Below are positions 33,716 to 44,076 of a DNA stretch of 64,000 nucleotides, in pieces (position 1 is the stretch's first letter; each line of letters begins with the position of its first letter). Position numbers and translations under genes: made by a program. Source of the stretch: Rhabdophis nuchalis. Its lineage: Eukaryota; Chordata; Lepidosauria; Squamata; Natricidae. The stretch spans positions 39,394,605-39,458,604 of the forward strand of contig CM077643.1 in NCBI GenBank assembly GCA_039707465.1. Direction: 5' to 3'. The notes under the pieces were generated by a model. That model saw only the letters and a program-made list of their open reading frames with translations, had not been told where the DNA came from and made no database searches.

Positions 33716-33939
33716 TTCTTCCAATACTACATTAGTTCTACAAGATGAAAAAGGGCTATTAGTATGGTGGTGGGGTTGTTTTCCAGAAAATCTGGAGGCT
33801 GACACAGTGGTTAACCAATTGGAAGAGGTCAATTTACATTCCACTATCAATGAAGGAGACTTAACAGAATGAGCCAAGTAATGTAAAACAACCTTAATTT
33901 CACATGCTAGCAAAAAAATGCCTAAGGATCATCCAACAC

Positions 33940-34109
33940 AGATTGGAGGTATACATGCAGAAAGAGATGCTAGATATTCAATCTGGCTTTAGAAAAGGCC
34001 ATTACCACTCCTATATGCTGGGTAATCAAAGATGTCAAATACCAAAAGGAAGTCAATTTTTGCATCATCAGTTATAGAAATGTCTTAGATTGTGTTGATG
34101 ATATTAAGC
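33940..34109 (+). mobile_element. BovB/RTE-like fragment
   Basis: Across frames the sequence reads IQSGFRKG and then, after a gap, QKEVNF and LDCVD, in the order of the finger-palm part of BovB reverse transcriptase. It is very degraded. Confidence 0.4.
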
Positions 34110-34300
34110 TGATATCAGCTGAGACAGAAGGATAAGTATATGCTTGTGTCACAACACCCTGTTAAGCCCCAATTAAGGGAGGATGCATACTGCTTTCCTT
34201 TTCTGCCTTTTGGCTCATCACCAGAGACCATCTAGCAAGAAAGCTATTAGGTGTTGTGACACAAGCATATACTTATCCTCCTGTCTCAGCTGATCAGGAA
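34110..34300. repeat. Inverted repeat, about 45-bp arms
   Basis: The left arm 'cagctgagacagaaggataag..gtgtcacaacacc' (34117-34162) returns inverted at 34253-34299 with few mismatches. The loop is about 90 bp. It may be a MITE, but no target duplication is clear. Confidence 0.8.
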
Positions 34301-34304
34301 GAGA

Positions 34305-34400
34305 ACCTGGTGGCATAATGGCTAAGGTTTCTGCCTAACATGTAATACAGCCCCGGTTCAAGTCCCAGTAAGGGTATGGCTAGCTGATGAGAGCTAAAAA
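34305..34400 (+). mobile_element. tRNA-like SINE head
   Basis: 'ggcataatggctaaggtttctg' resembles an A box and 'ggttcaagtcc' a B box about 40 bp later. The sequence past the B box does not match the other SINE families here. Confidence 0.35.
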
Positions 34401-34459
34401 GCTCGAAATATATCTATACTAGTATCCCTGATTTATTTATTGATCAGCTCAAAAACCTA

Positions 34460-34468
34460 ACACACACA

Positions 34469-34503
<35 letters not shown>
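34460..34503. repeat. (AC)n microsatellite
   Basis: Twenty-odd AC units with one AT interruption. Confidence 0.95.
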
Positions 34504-34649
34504 TCAAACACTCACACAGTATATATGGTGGAACTGCTGAAAAGACTGTGTTGTGGCATTGTTTTCTGCAGGATGTTGCAATCTAAAAGAATGCAAATTA
34601 CCAACTGTCCTCAAGGAATATAAATCCTTCCATTCCCCACCATCCAATC

Positions 34650-34745
34650 AGAGCTGAAGAAGCTTTTTGGATGAGAAGCGAAACGTCTTCCAGGAAAAAC
34701 CAGAAAGTCTAATGACCTCTTGAAAAAGCACCATTGGGATAGTCA
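34650..34745 (+). repeat. Fold-back repeat, single arm
   Basis: 'gctgaagaagctttttgg', 'atgagaagcgaaacgtcttcc' and 'cctcttgaaaaagcacc' match the right arm of the repeat at 30075-30228. The inverse arm is absent. Confidence 0.65.
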
Positions 34746-34996
34746 TTTCATGGCATTGTGGCCTTCCTGATTTGCATATGCTATAGGTGCAGTGGCAATT
34801 TCTCCCAAAGGAGTTCTTTCTTAAATGGCTTTTTTTTTTACTCCTAAAGTTTATATTGCATAATAGGGGATGGGAAGAAGCAAGTAGAATTAAAATAATG
34901 ATCTAAGTTAAAAGCAATAATACATATTTCATTTCTCCAATTGCTGAACGGAATTGCACTGGGAGGGAGAACCAAATAAGATGATGAATCATTTAA

Positions 34997-35000
<4 letters not shown>

Positions 35001-35050
<50 letters not shown>
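35001..35050. repeat. (TG)25 microsatellite
   Basis: Twenty-five uninterrupted TG units. Confidence 0.97.
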
Positions 35051-35052
<2 letters not shown>

Positions 35053-35720
35053 CAGCAACAAACCAACGTGTCATAAAGCACTGCAGAATTAAGGTAAAAG
35101 CTCTTTGGAGCCAGAAAGCAAAAAGGGGGAAAGAAAAGTACAAAACGTGTACTGAACTAATTAGAGAATAAAAGAAAGATTATAGCCAATGTTAAATACA
35201 CCCAAACCTGCTTTGTTTTTGTTTTCACTTGGCAATTTGAGATATTGCCAGTTGGGATGTGCCCTTCACTGAAAAACAGATCACATATCACAAAACTTCA
35301 CACATCATTCCATCTTCAGTTTCTCAGCGCATCTTTTTAATGCTCAGAAAGTTAGAAGTTGTAATATGAAATGTATATGCCCCTAATTCCCGATGCCTAA
35401 TTGTGCTGTGTGGCTTTCCCTTGAGATGGATGGGTGGAATTTTCCAAACTATATACTGAATTTATGGGCACTTGGCTCAGTTCTATGATTCTTTGTATAA
35501 GCATTCCTTGCCAAGAATAACAGATGCCAGCGATCGATTCCATTTATTGCTGCTTTCTGCACCTTGGCAGGCAGGCTCCTGTTTGGTTGCTCCTAGCATC
35601 TCAGAGTAAAGGGATTCTAGAACTGATTTCTTTGACGTTCATATCTTCCCGGTCGTATCTTTTCCCATAAGTGATAGAATAGAATCAGTGAACATAGCAC
35701 TACATGTTAGCTCTGGCAGA
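35051..35720. other. No gene recognised
   Basis: Apparently single-copy sequence with no recognisable element. Confidence 0.45.
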
Positions 35721-35728
35721 TCATAGAA

Positions 35729-36017
35729 CAGGGGTGTCAAACTCAATTTCATTGAGGACCGCATCAGGGTTGTGTTTGACCTGGGGGGGGGCAGGGGTGT
35801 AGGTGGCCAGGATGGGTGTGGCCAGCCCAAAACCGGTATCGGGGGTGCCTGTGGTGGCCCGAGCACTCTGCCAATGAAAACAGAGCTTGGGGAGCTGCAC
35901 ACGGCCCTCCCAAGCACCATTTTTGCTGGCAGAGGCACCACAGGCCTGTTCTTCGCTGTTCCTAGGGCAGCCCTGTGGATCAGATCCAGCCTGTGGGCCT
36001 TGAGTTTGACACCCCTG
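35729..36017. mobile_element. hAT-like MITE (gtgtcaaactc family)
   Basis: The ends 'caggggtgtcaaactcaa' and 'ttgagtttgacacccctg' are perfect inverted copies. The flanks tcatagaa (35721-35728) and acaaagaa (36018-36025) match at 6 of 8. The same family as 21074, with a different interior. Confidence 0.88.
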
Positions 36018-36052
36018 ACAAAGAATAACAGGGTTAGAAGAGACCTTGGAGG

Positions 36053-36286
36053 CAGGGGTCGGTTCCAGCTGCTGCTACTGCTGCTTCGCTCAGGGACATG
36101 CTGCGTGTGCGGGTGCACTTCACATGTGTCTGCACAGTACTAAAAAATCCTTCTGCAGATGTGCAGAATCAAAAAACAAGATGGCGCAGCTTAGGGCGCC
36201 ACCAAGAGACCTGGGTTGAGGGCGTGGCAGGCCAAGTTACTACCTATTTGGCCGAACAGGGTCGATCCAGTAGGAACCCACCTCTG
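36053..36286. mobile_element. hAT-like MITE nested in CR1
   Basis: The ends are 'caggggtcggttcc' and 'ggaacccacctctg', with exact 8-bp duplication cttggagg at 36045-36052 and 36287-36294. The interior has the 'cttctgcagatgtgcagaa' palindrome typical of this family. Confidence 0.94.
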
Positions 36287-36414
36287 CTTGGAGGTGTTTT
36301 AGTCCAATCCCTTACTCAAGCAGAATCCTATATCATTTTGGACAATAGCTTGTCCGATCTCTGTTTGAAAAGCTCAAATGATGGAGCACCCACAACTTCT
36401 GGAGGCACTGATTA

Positions 36415-36505
36415 ATTAATTCGATTTATATCCCGCCCTGGGTCCCTCGTGGAGAAGGGCGGGATATAAATCGAATTAAAATAAAAAAATAAATAAAAAT
36501 AAATT
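36415..36505 (+). mobile_element. Minimal L2 3' end
   Basis: Twenty-two-base arms 'aattcgatttatatcccgcc..' and '..ggcgggatataaatcgaatt' form a perfect stem around a 16-nt loop, followed by an AAATA-type tail. It matches the terminal hairpin of L2 copies here. About 90 bp are present, so it is an extreme 5' truncation. Confidence 0.8.
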
Positions 36506-36885
36506 GTTCTCAAATTTCGGTCAGGAAATTTCTTCTTAGTTCTAGATTTCATCTCTCTTTAATGATCTTTCACCAATTGTTTCTCGTCCTACCCTCAGGT
36601 ACTTTGTAGAATAAGTCCACCCCCTCTACAGCCCTTCAACTATTGGAAGATGGCTTTCATATGACCTAGTCCTTCTCTTTGATTGAGAGAACTAGTAGAC
36701 ATACCTAGTTCTCTCAATTGTTCATTGTGTGGTTCAGCCCTCAAACCCCTTATCATCTTTGTTGCTTTTCTCCACACTCTTTCTAAGGTCTCAACATCTT
36801 TTTTGTATCATGGTGACCAGAACTGCATGCAGTATTCAATTCTGTGGTTAAAAGAAATGGTTTCACTTTGATGGAGATTACTGAG

Positions 36886-37319
36886 AGAAAGTTCATAATT
36901 GTTCAGGAGGATATACGATGTGGAAAAGAGAATCTGAATGGGTAACATTATCTGGCAGCTCTCTCTTTCCCCACCCTTCTTCTCTTTTGCCTTCTGCTTC
37001 CTTTTCCTCCTTCTTTATTTTACTTGGATTTTTCTTTTGTGTCATTTATGAAGAACTCCAAGTACTGCTTCTGTGCCTACTGATGCAGCAAATCCTGCAT
37101 TTCCAGATTTTATGCGAGCAATTTCCATGATCTAGCTTGAAGCTAGCTAGCTCTTTGACTGGTTATTTTTAGGCCCAAGAACACAATTGCAATTTTAATT
37201 CAATGAAAGTGGAACATTTCTTTTGCTAAACAGAAAGGACTATATGTGTGTGCATAATTACAAAAACCAATAATTGGAAAAATAATTACAAAAAGGATGC
37301 ATTGGACAGAGGGCAGAGC
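36886..37319. other. No gene recognised
   Basis: Apparently single-copy, pyrimidine-rich near 36960-37040. Confidence 0.45.
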
Positions 37320-37608
37320 GAGCAACAAAGAAGGCGAGAGGTTTGGAGGCTAAATCCTATGAAGAACAGTTAAAATAATTTGGTTGTTTAGCCCAAAGAA
37401 GAAAAGGCTAAGGGGAGACAAGACAGCAGGAATCCTCAAATCCTGCCCCTTGAAAGGGTGTCCCAAGGAAGGGGATAGGGATTTATTGCTTGTAATGTCC
37501 AAGGGCAGGTCAACAATCAGTGAATGGAGGATTTACTGAGACAGATTCACATTTAAAACAGGAGTAATTTCCTCATGGTGAGAAGTATTAAGCAGGAAAA
37601 CAGTAGAA
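37320..37608 (+). mobile_element. Decayed CR1-like fragment
   Basis: Translation gives ATKKARGLEAKSYEEQLK and then QRRKG with stops between, close to the CR1 block ATKMIRGLETKTYEERL. The copy is interrupted by the MITE at 37609. It is a different, older CR1 type. Confidence 0.45.
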
Positions 37609-37984
37609 CAGAGTGTAAAACGTGCGGCCTGTGGGCCAGATGCATCACATGCTGGCCACAGCCACACCCGGTTTAGCTAAGGGCAGATGTAGATTCCTAC
37701 TGGTACGGACTGTTTTGGCTGAGTAGGTAGTAACTCAGCCTGTCATGACCCTGAAACGGTTCTATCATCACTGGCGCCATCTTGATTTTCAGTTCTGCAC
37801 ATGCGCAGAACAATCCATTGCAAAAAAAAAATGTTTTCTTTTTCTTAAGTTGTGCACACGCGCAGACCTTTTTTTGCATGTCGAACCGGAAGTAATGCCA
37901 GCAGCAACCCACCCCTGGCTAAGGGGGAAAATATCCTGATATGTCACATGATGTTGCTGTGATGACATGAGTTTGACAGCCCTG
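37609..37984. mobile_element. hAT-like MITE hosting another MITE
   Basis: The ends 'cagagtgtaaaac' and 'gagtttgacagccctg' are imperfect inverted copies, flanked by exact cagtagaa at 37601-37608 and 37985-37992. A second MITE occupies 37684-37917. Confidence 0.9.
37684..37917. mobile_element. Nested hAT-like MITE
   Basis: It runs from 'cagatgtagattcctac' to 'gcaacccacccctg' with exact 8-bp duplication gctaaggg at 37676-37683 and 37918-37925. It has the 'gttctgcacatgcgcagaac' palindrome. Confidence 0.94.
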
Positions 37985-37992
37985 CAGTAGAA

Positions 37993-38447
37993 CCTCCTGC
38001 CAGGGTTCTCAGTAATGAATCCATCAAAAGCAGAACTCCGAGGCAGGTAGATTCCTCAAAGAACATGTTTATTGAACTCACTATATCGGGACGGCTAGTA
38101 AAAACCAACTCTAAAGGTTCCCACAGTTTTCCCCATAATTAAAAGAGTAAATATTCCCTCCCCAGGTGTCACCATAGCTGGGAGGCTGCTTGATCATTCC
38201 CCTGCCACCTGCTGGGATGACCTTGTTTGCCACAGGAAAACTTTTTGTTTTGATGGGTAGTTGGTCTATCTGCTTCCCACCTCCCTTCCCCTTTCCCAAG
38301 TTCATAGCTACTATTAGGCAGGAGAAAAATGGCTTCATCCAGGCCAGCTTCAGAGTTGACACCATTATTGAGGGTTGTCAAGCAAAGTTGGACAGCATTT
38401 GTCTATACCGGTCTAAAAATTCCTGCTCTGTTCAGGAGGTTGTCTTA
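37993..38447. other. No gene recognised
   Basis: Apparently single-copy. The part to about 38090 may continue the decayed LINE at 37320. Confidence 0.4.
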
Positions 38448-38449
38448 GA

Positions 38450-39042
38450 ATATAACAGAATAACAGAGTTGGAGGGACCTTGGAGGTCTTCTAGTCCAAC
38501 CTCTTGCTCAAGCAGGAAAACCTCTACCATTTCAAACAAATTGTTGTCCAATTTCTTCTCAAAAACTTCCAATATTGGAACACTTACAACTTCTGGAGGC
38601 AAGTCATTCTGCTGATTATTTTTTTCTAACTGTCAGGGAATTTCTCCTTAGTTCTAAGTTGAATCTCACTTTGATTAGTTTTTATGCATTGCTTCTTGTC
38701 CATCCTTCAGGCTGACTTCTTTGTGGCAACCCCTGAAATATTGAAACATTGCTATCTTGTCTCCCCCAATCCTTCTTTCATTAATTTAGGGATTCCCATA
38801 TCCTGAAACCGTTCTTCGTATGTTTTAGCCTTCAGTCCCCTAAACATCTTTGTTACTCTTCTCTGCACTCTTTTTAGAGACTCAACACCTTTTTTATAGC
38901 ATGGTGACCAAAATGGGATGCAATATTTGAAGTGTGGTCTTACCAAGGCATTATAAAGTGGTATTAATACTTCACGTGATCTTGATTCTATCCCTCTAGT
39001 AATGCTGTCTGGGACTTTTTTGTCACACTACTGGCTCATAAG
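38450..39042 (-). mobile_element. CR1 3' end, decayed
   Basis: From the tail 'agaatataacagaataacagagttgg' the minus-strand CR1 runs to 'ctactggctcataagatg' and encodes MVRPHFKYCIPFWSP, LKRVQRRVTKMFRGLKAKTYEERF before the first breaks. It is older than the copies at 49615 and 54176. Confidence 0.9.
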
Positions 39043-39061
39043 ATGTCCAAGATTTCTTCAG

Positions 39062-39094
39062 AACCTAAATTTGTCTCTCTCTCTCTCTGTCTCT
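39062..39094. repeat. (TC)n tract
   Basis: Imperfect TC/CTGT units. Confidence 0.7.
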
Positions 39095-39944
39095 CATTAA
39101 AAAACAAAACAAAAGCAAATTATTTCAGCTTGAAGTCACAGAATTCAGAAAGAGACGATTTGTTTCCAGTTCCAGATTTCCTACCTTGCAAATGTTCATT
39201 TCATCAACAACAATATAATATGATACAGGCTTCTGAGTTTTTATTCAGAGTGCCAGAATGTAATAAAATAGCTTTTTGATAGAAATATGTGTACAGAGAA
39301 TAAAATAATCTTTTAAAAAAGACTGTTTATAGCTTTGGTATATTGCTCAATTGGTCTGGCATGGCAACCAAAGATGTATTTAATGGAGGTCAATGTTTTC
39401 TAATTCAAAACTGAAATAGAAAATACATCATTTTCTAATACAATGGGCAGGGGGGCGGTAGATTTCAAAGAACAGAGATAGAATCTCCAGCCTGTGATAA
39501 ATGTGTTTAATTGTTGTTAAAGCTCTGCATTCAGTCTACTCTGAATCCTTGCATCGTGTCTTTAATACTGATTAAAGCATCCGTCTCTCCAGAAATGAAG
39601 CTTTGGATCCCAAATGAGGAAATTGGCAAAGATCAGCCTCACTAAACCATGTATCAGTATACCACAGCCTAGGCTTTGATTGCATCTCCATTTCATCATC
39701 TTCCCATCTCTCTATCTCTCCTTTAATGGAGGCCAAAAAATGTGCTAATTAGCATGATAATGATAATGAACAGCCTCTGGCCGGATTACCCACACTTCAG
39801 TCACTTCATTTTGCTTAATAAAAACAAATCTCAAGAATGCCTGAGAATGCAAAAGGAGAATTCTCTGAATTTCAACATTGTGACATTCAACCAGGTACTA
39901 AGAAGATTTTTCTGAGTCTGCAAAGGGAACTATAACAGTGAGGG
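39095..39944. other. No gene; candidate conserved noncoding element
   Basis: The part at 39700-39860 is repeat-free, high-complexity and contains the homeodomain-like palindrome gctaattagc. No coding signal was found. Confidence 0.3.
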
Positions 39945-40300
39945 TGGTAACAGGTGTGCCGCACGATTTAGATTCGCTAGAAAGCAGGATTCCCTGCTTT
40001 CTAGCGAATATAAATCGCATGGCACAGCTGATTGTTGTACAGCTGATCGTCAGAACTTTTTTTTAGCATTTCTTTTACTACCAGTTTGAAACGGTATTAA
40101 AAAAAATGCTTAAAAAGTAAAAAAAAAAAAGTTCTGACGATCAGCTATGCAACAATCAACTATGCCGCACGATTTCTACCAAATATAAATCGCACAGCAC
40201 AGCTGATCATTGCACAGCTGACTACCGGTTCACCTGAACCGGTAGCATTTTTTTAATTACTGTTTTGGGTGAACCACTAACATTTCACCCTTGCATTCAA
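39945..40300. repeat. Complex fold-back block
   Basis: A tight hairpin (arms 39964-39988 and 39992-40017, 'cgctagaaagcagg' type) sits inside a larger inverted repeat whose arms are about 39999-40066 and 40121-40185 ('cagctgatcgtcagaac'). The outer ends resemble a hAT terminus 'tgaaccactaacatttcaccc'. I cannot name the family. Confidence 0.8.
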
Positions 40301-41217
40301 CCCACCTTCCAAATTTGGATATTCCTTCTCATCAGGATTTCTGACCTTCATCTTCTCAGGAGAAAAGATATGTTGTGGGGATCACAGCGGTTATTTAAAA
40401 ACATGTTCTAAGTACCGTTTATTTTCTCAGTGTGTGTGTGTGTGTGTGTGTGCGCGTGTAGTATATATGGTGGCCTAGTGGTGAAGATAGTCACCTTCCA
40501 CTTGGAAAGTTGAGAGTTCAGTTTTAAATGGTAACACAAAGAAAAAAAATCTGCTGTGAATTCCATGTGGTGTCAGGAATGGGCAGTAAATGCTCAGCTC
40601 CATCATGTCGCCCTGACCCTACCCTGAATTAAGGGATTACAGGGTCGTACAAAGGGGAGGTTGTGCATATATGTTGCATTGGGTTACTTCTGGTTTGCTA
40701 TTCATTTGGATTCCTTTTACTTCACTTCTGGTTTGTCCCTGTCCAAGAACAGTCATAGCTGGAGGGCTTTGAAAGCTGTTGCAAATCATTCTGAGCCACT
40801 GACGCTCCTTGAGCTTCCACTGACAATGCATTGTCATTATGCAATGACAATGAAGAATTGAGGAAGCACATCCTCATCTAGAGAAAGGTGCTTATTCAAT
40901 TCTCAGCCTTGGGAACCATCCAAGGACTCATTTTTAGCAGACTGGCCTTATCTAGCCTATTAGTATGCAGACAGAGCTGAGCCCCACTGTCTCTGAGGAG
41001 GAAGAAGAAACCGAATGAAAACAAACTTCTCAAATTCCCATTAAGAATGATTTTGCAACTTCTAGTGACGGTAGCTTTATTGTTGCTGACCTGAACATTG
41101 CTTGCTTATTATGTCTTTTTTCCCCCATACTTGTTTTTATTTTTTAAAACAAAAACAAAGGAAGAAGCAAAAGAAAAGAAACTGAGTGCTATAATATAGA
41201 CATCTTTATATTAAATA
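40301..41217. other. No gene recognised
   Basis: Apparently single-copy except for a (TG)n tract at 40430-40452. Confidence 0.45.
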
Positions 41218-41405
41218 CTGGGACATGATGGCTCAATTGTTAAAGATGCTGAGCTTCTCCCTAGCCAGTTGACAGTTTAGGGTTCGAGACCCAAGTGCTG
41301 TGTGATAGGGTGAGCTCCCGTTACTTTCTCTAGTAACCTAGCAGTTTAAAAGGATGCAAATGTACCTAAATAGGTACCACTTCATGTGCCTTGGAGTATG
41401 GTTAT
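41218..41405 (+). mobile_element. Sauria-type SINE, left part
   Basis: 'gatggctcaattgttaaagatgctgag' (A box), 'gggttcgagaccc' (B box) and 'gggtgagctcccgttac' follow the layout of the full copy at 45619. The element is cut at 41405 by an L2. Its right part resumes at 43853. Confidence 0.78.
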
Positions 41406-43852
41406 ATAATAATAATAATAATAAATTGAGATTTATTAACCGCACCCTCTCCCCACAGGGACCCGGGGCGGTGCACAGGCATAGTTAAAAACAGTATACA
41501 ATAATACAAACATACTTAAAATAGAATTAAATAAAATTACCCGTGCTAAAAATATAAATTAAAAACCCATTAAAATATTTGTAGTTAAAAGACAGAGAGA
41601 ACTATTCAAGGCCGGCCAGTCGAAAGAGATAGGTCTTCAATTTTACACGGAAGGAGCGGAGGTCGGTGGTCGTTCTAATATCAGGGGGAAGGTCGTTCCA
41701 GAGGGCCGGGCCCGCCACAGAGAGCGCCCTTCCCCTGGGCGTCGGCCGCTGACAAAGTCTAGTGGACGGCACCCGGAGAAGCCCCTCTCTGTGGGAGCGA
41801 ATCGGTCGTGAGGATGTGTGGGGCAGGATCCGATCTCGCAGATAGCTAGGTCCCGAGCCATGGAGCGCTTTGAAGATGATAACTAACACCTTGAAGCGCA
41901 CCCGGAAGACGACAGGTAGCCAGTGCAGCTCGCGCAAGAGCGGTGTTACGTGGGCAAACCTAGAGGTGCCCATAATTACTCGTGCGGCTGCATTCTGAAC
42001 TAACTGAAGCCTCCGGGTGCACCTCAAGGGGAGCCCCATGTAGAGAGAGTTACAATAGTCCAGTCGGGATGTCACGAGGGCATGAGTGACTGTGCGAAGG
42101 GCGTCCCGATCCAATAGGGGGCGCAATTGGCGAACCAGGTGAACCTGGTAAAACGCCCTCCTGGCCACGGCTGTCACTTGCTCTTCCATAGACAGCCGGG
42201 TATCCAGGAGGACACCCAAATTGCGCGCCCCATCCACAGGGGCAAGATGTTCGCCCCCTATGGCCAGCGTTGGAGAAAGCTGGTTGAATCGGGCAGCCGG
42301 AAACCACAGCCACTCGGTCTTGGTCGGGTTGAGCCTAAGTCCGTTACTTCCCATCCAGATCCGCACGGCTTCCAGGCACTGGCACATCACCGCTACGGCA
42401 TCGTTGGGGTGGTTTGGGGTAGATATGTACAGCTGGGTGTCATCAGCGTACAGATGGTACTCTACCCCAAAACCACGAATGATCTCACCCAGCGGCTTCA
42501 TATATGCATTAAACAGGAGAGGCGAGAGGACCGACCCCTGAGGCACCCCGCATGTGAGGGGTCTCGGGGTCGACCTCTGCTCTCCTGCCCGCACAAATTG
42601 CGATCGGCCAGAGAGGTAGGAGGAGAACCACCGTAAAACGGTGCCTCCCACCCCCAACCCCTCCAGCCGATGCAATAGGATACCATGGTTGATGGTATCG
42701 AAAGCCGCCGAGAGGTCTAATAGGACCAGGATGGAGGAACATCCCCCATCTCTGGCCCTCCAGAGATCATCTACCAACGCGACCAATGCCGTCTCGGTGC
42801 TATGCCCGGGCCGAAAGCCGGACTGGCGCGGATCTAGATAGTCAACTTCCTCCAGGTGACGGGGAAACTGTTGTGCCACCACACTCTCAACAACCTTCGC
42901 CAAGAAGGGAAGGTTGGAGACTGGACGGTAGTTGTTCAAAAGAGCTGGGTCCAAAGAGGGCTTCTTTAGGAGGGGCCTCACCATAGCCTCTTTTAGGGAG
43001 GCAGGCAAGGAACCCTCACTCAAGGATGCGTTGATAACCTCTTGGAGCCAGCCTCGTGTCACCTCCCAGGATGCCAGTACAAGCCAGGAGGGGCACGGGT
43101 CCAATGAACATGTGGTGGCTCGCAGTCGCCCACGTAACCTGTCCATATCCTCGGAAGTAACGGGGTCAAACTCCTCCCAAACAAGATCTCTCTCGTGGCA
43201 TCCCACTGGGCCATGAATGGGGGCTAGCTCACTCTGTATCTGGGCGGTTTTCTCCTGCAGAAAAATCACAAATTCCTCTGCCCTACCCTGTAACGGGGCT
43301 TCCCGCTCCCTCTGTTGAAGGAGGGAACGGGTCACCCTAAACAGGGCGGCAGGGCGGTTTTCTGCGGATGCTATGAGGGTGGCACAATGATGACGTTTGG
43401 CCACCCTCAGCGCCACAATGTAAGTCCGTAAATGGGCTCTTACCTGTGTCCGGTCAGATTCAGAGCGGCTAGCCCTCCATCTTCTCTCTAGGCATCTCTT
43501 GCGGCGTTTCATCACCCGCAGCCCCTCAGTAAACCAAGGAGCCAGGGTGGTTCGCCGCCGCGAGAGAGGCCGCAAGGGCGCGACCCGATCCAAGGCTCCC
43601 ACGGCCGCACTATTCCATGCGGCCGTGAGGTCCTCCATCGGGGCGCGGGTCAGGGATACAGGAAATGGCCCAAGCGCTGTCTGGAACCCATCCGGGTCCA
43701 TCAAGCGCCTGGGGCGGTACCAGATTGGTAACTCTGGTTCCGCCTCCCCGCGGAGGGGAGCAGCGGTCGGAAAGTCAAGTCGGAGAAGTGAGTGGTCTGA
43801 CCATGACAAGGGTATGATGTCTATGTCCCCTGTACCCAGATCACTCTTCCAT
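41406..43852 (-). mobile_element. L2-clade LINE, long copy in a SINE
   Basis: The copy lacks most of the endonuclease and starts at its last conserved motif, SDH. Its 3' end has the hairpin and an AAT tail (41406-41426). The 7 bp tggttat occurs at 41399-41405 and 43853-43859, consistent with a target duplication in the host SINE. It contains the open frame described next. Confidence 0.93.
41602..43809 (-). CDS. L2 ORF2 reverse transcriptase, N-terminally truncated
   Basis: The open frame of 735 codons has no internal stop or frameshift. The endonuclease SDH motif is at residues 4-6, the finger region NNYRPVSNLPF near 290, motif A LLDLSAAFDTINH near 370, PQGSVLSPLLFN near 425, and catalytic YADD at residues 454-457 (42450-42439). 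The C-terminus carries NLGVLLD, SRLDYCNSLYMGLP and LRELHWLPV. The first codon in the frame is TTG and reading stays open upstream into the truncated endonuclease, so no true start exists. The enzyme would prime on nicked DNA but cannot nick it. It is unlikely to be expressed. Confidence 0.92.
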   Translation of the reverse strand: MSWSDHSLLRLDFPTAAPLRGEAEPELPIWYRPRRLMDPDGFQTALGPFPVSLTRAPMEDLTAAWNSAAVGALDRVAPLRPLSRRRTTLAPWFTEGLRVMKRRKRCLERRWRASRSESDRTQVRAHLRTYIVALRVAKRHHCATLIASAENRPAALFRVTRSLLQQREREAPLQGRAEEFVIFLQEKTAQIQSELAPIHGPVGCHERDLVWEEFDPVTSEDMDRLRGRLRATTCSLDPCPSWLVLASWEVTRGWLQEVINASLSEGSLPASLKEAMVRPLLKKPSLDPALLNNYRPVSNLPFLAKVVESVVAQQFPRHLEEVDYLDPRQSGFRPGHSTETALVALVDDLWRARDGGCSSILVLLDLSAAFDTINHGILLHRLEGLGVGGTVLRWFSSYLSGRSQFVRAGEQRSTPRPLTCGVPQGSVLSPLLFNAYMKPLGEIIRGFGVEYHLYADDTQLYISTPNHPNDAVAVMCQCLEAVRIWMGSNGLRLNPTKTEWLWFPAARFNQLSPTLAIGGEHLAPVDGARNLGVLLDTRLSMEEQVTAVARRAFYQVHLVRQLRPLLDRDALRTVTHALVTSRLDYCNSLYMGLPLRCTRRLQLVQNAAARVIMGTSRFAHVTPLLRELHWLPVVFRVRFKVLVIIFKALHGSGPSYLRDRILPHTSSRPIRSHREGLLRVPSTRLCQRPTPRGRALSVAGPALWNDLPPDIRTTTDLRSFRVKLKTYLFRLAGLE

Positions 43853-43985
43853 TGGTTATGCTGGCCACATTGACCCCAGAATCATCTTTGGGCAATGCTG
43901 GTTCTCTCGGCTAAGAAATGGAGATGAGCACCACTTCCTAGAATAGGACACAAGTGGACAAGGGATACCTTTATTTAGCCTTTAC
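43853..43985 (+). mobile_element. Sauria-type SINE, right part
   Basis: 'tggttatgctggccac', 'gaccccagaatcatc', 'gaaatggagatgagcaccacttcctaga' and 'gggatacctttatttagccttt' complete the SINE begun at 41218. Confidence 0.78.
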
Positions 43986-44076
43986 TTCTTCAGCTGATTT
44001 AAAGGTAAGCTCAGGTGAGCAATGCTCCTTTGTTCTAATTAGGAGATGCAACGTCATTTTCACCAGAGTCAGTTTA

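Larger units (their letters stand above)
36018..36885 (-). mobile_element. CR1 3' end carrying two insertions
   Basis: The CR1 tail 'aacagggttagaagagacc' continues after a MITE (36053-36286) as 'ttagtccaatccc..' and, after an L2 scrap (36415-36505), as 'ttgttctcaaatttcgg..' up to the reversed 'agactctttccac' region near 36780. Only non-coding and decayed C-terminal parts remain. Confidence 0.88.

Noticed and set aside
33581..33913. 110-codon minus frame
   Set aside because: It overlaps an LTR-like region and shows no recognisable domain.
35639..36143. Frames of 159 and 123 codons on both strands
   Set aside because: They fall in a GC-rich MITE and the next MITE's edge. Open by composition, not by selection.
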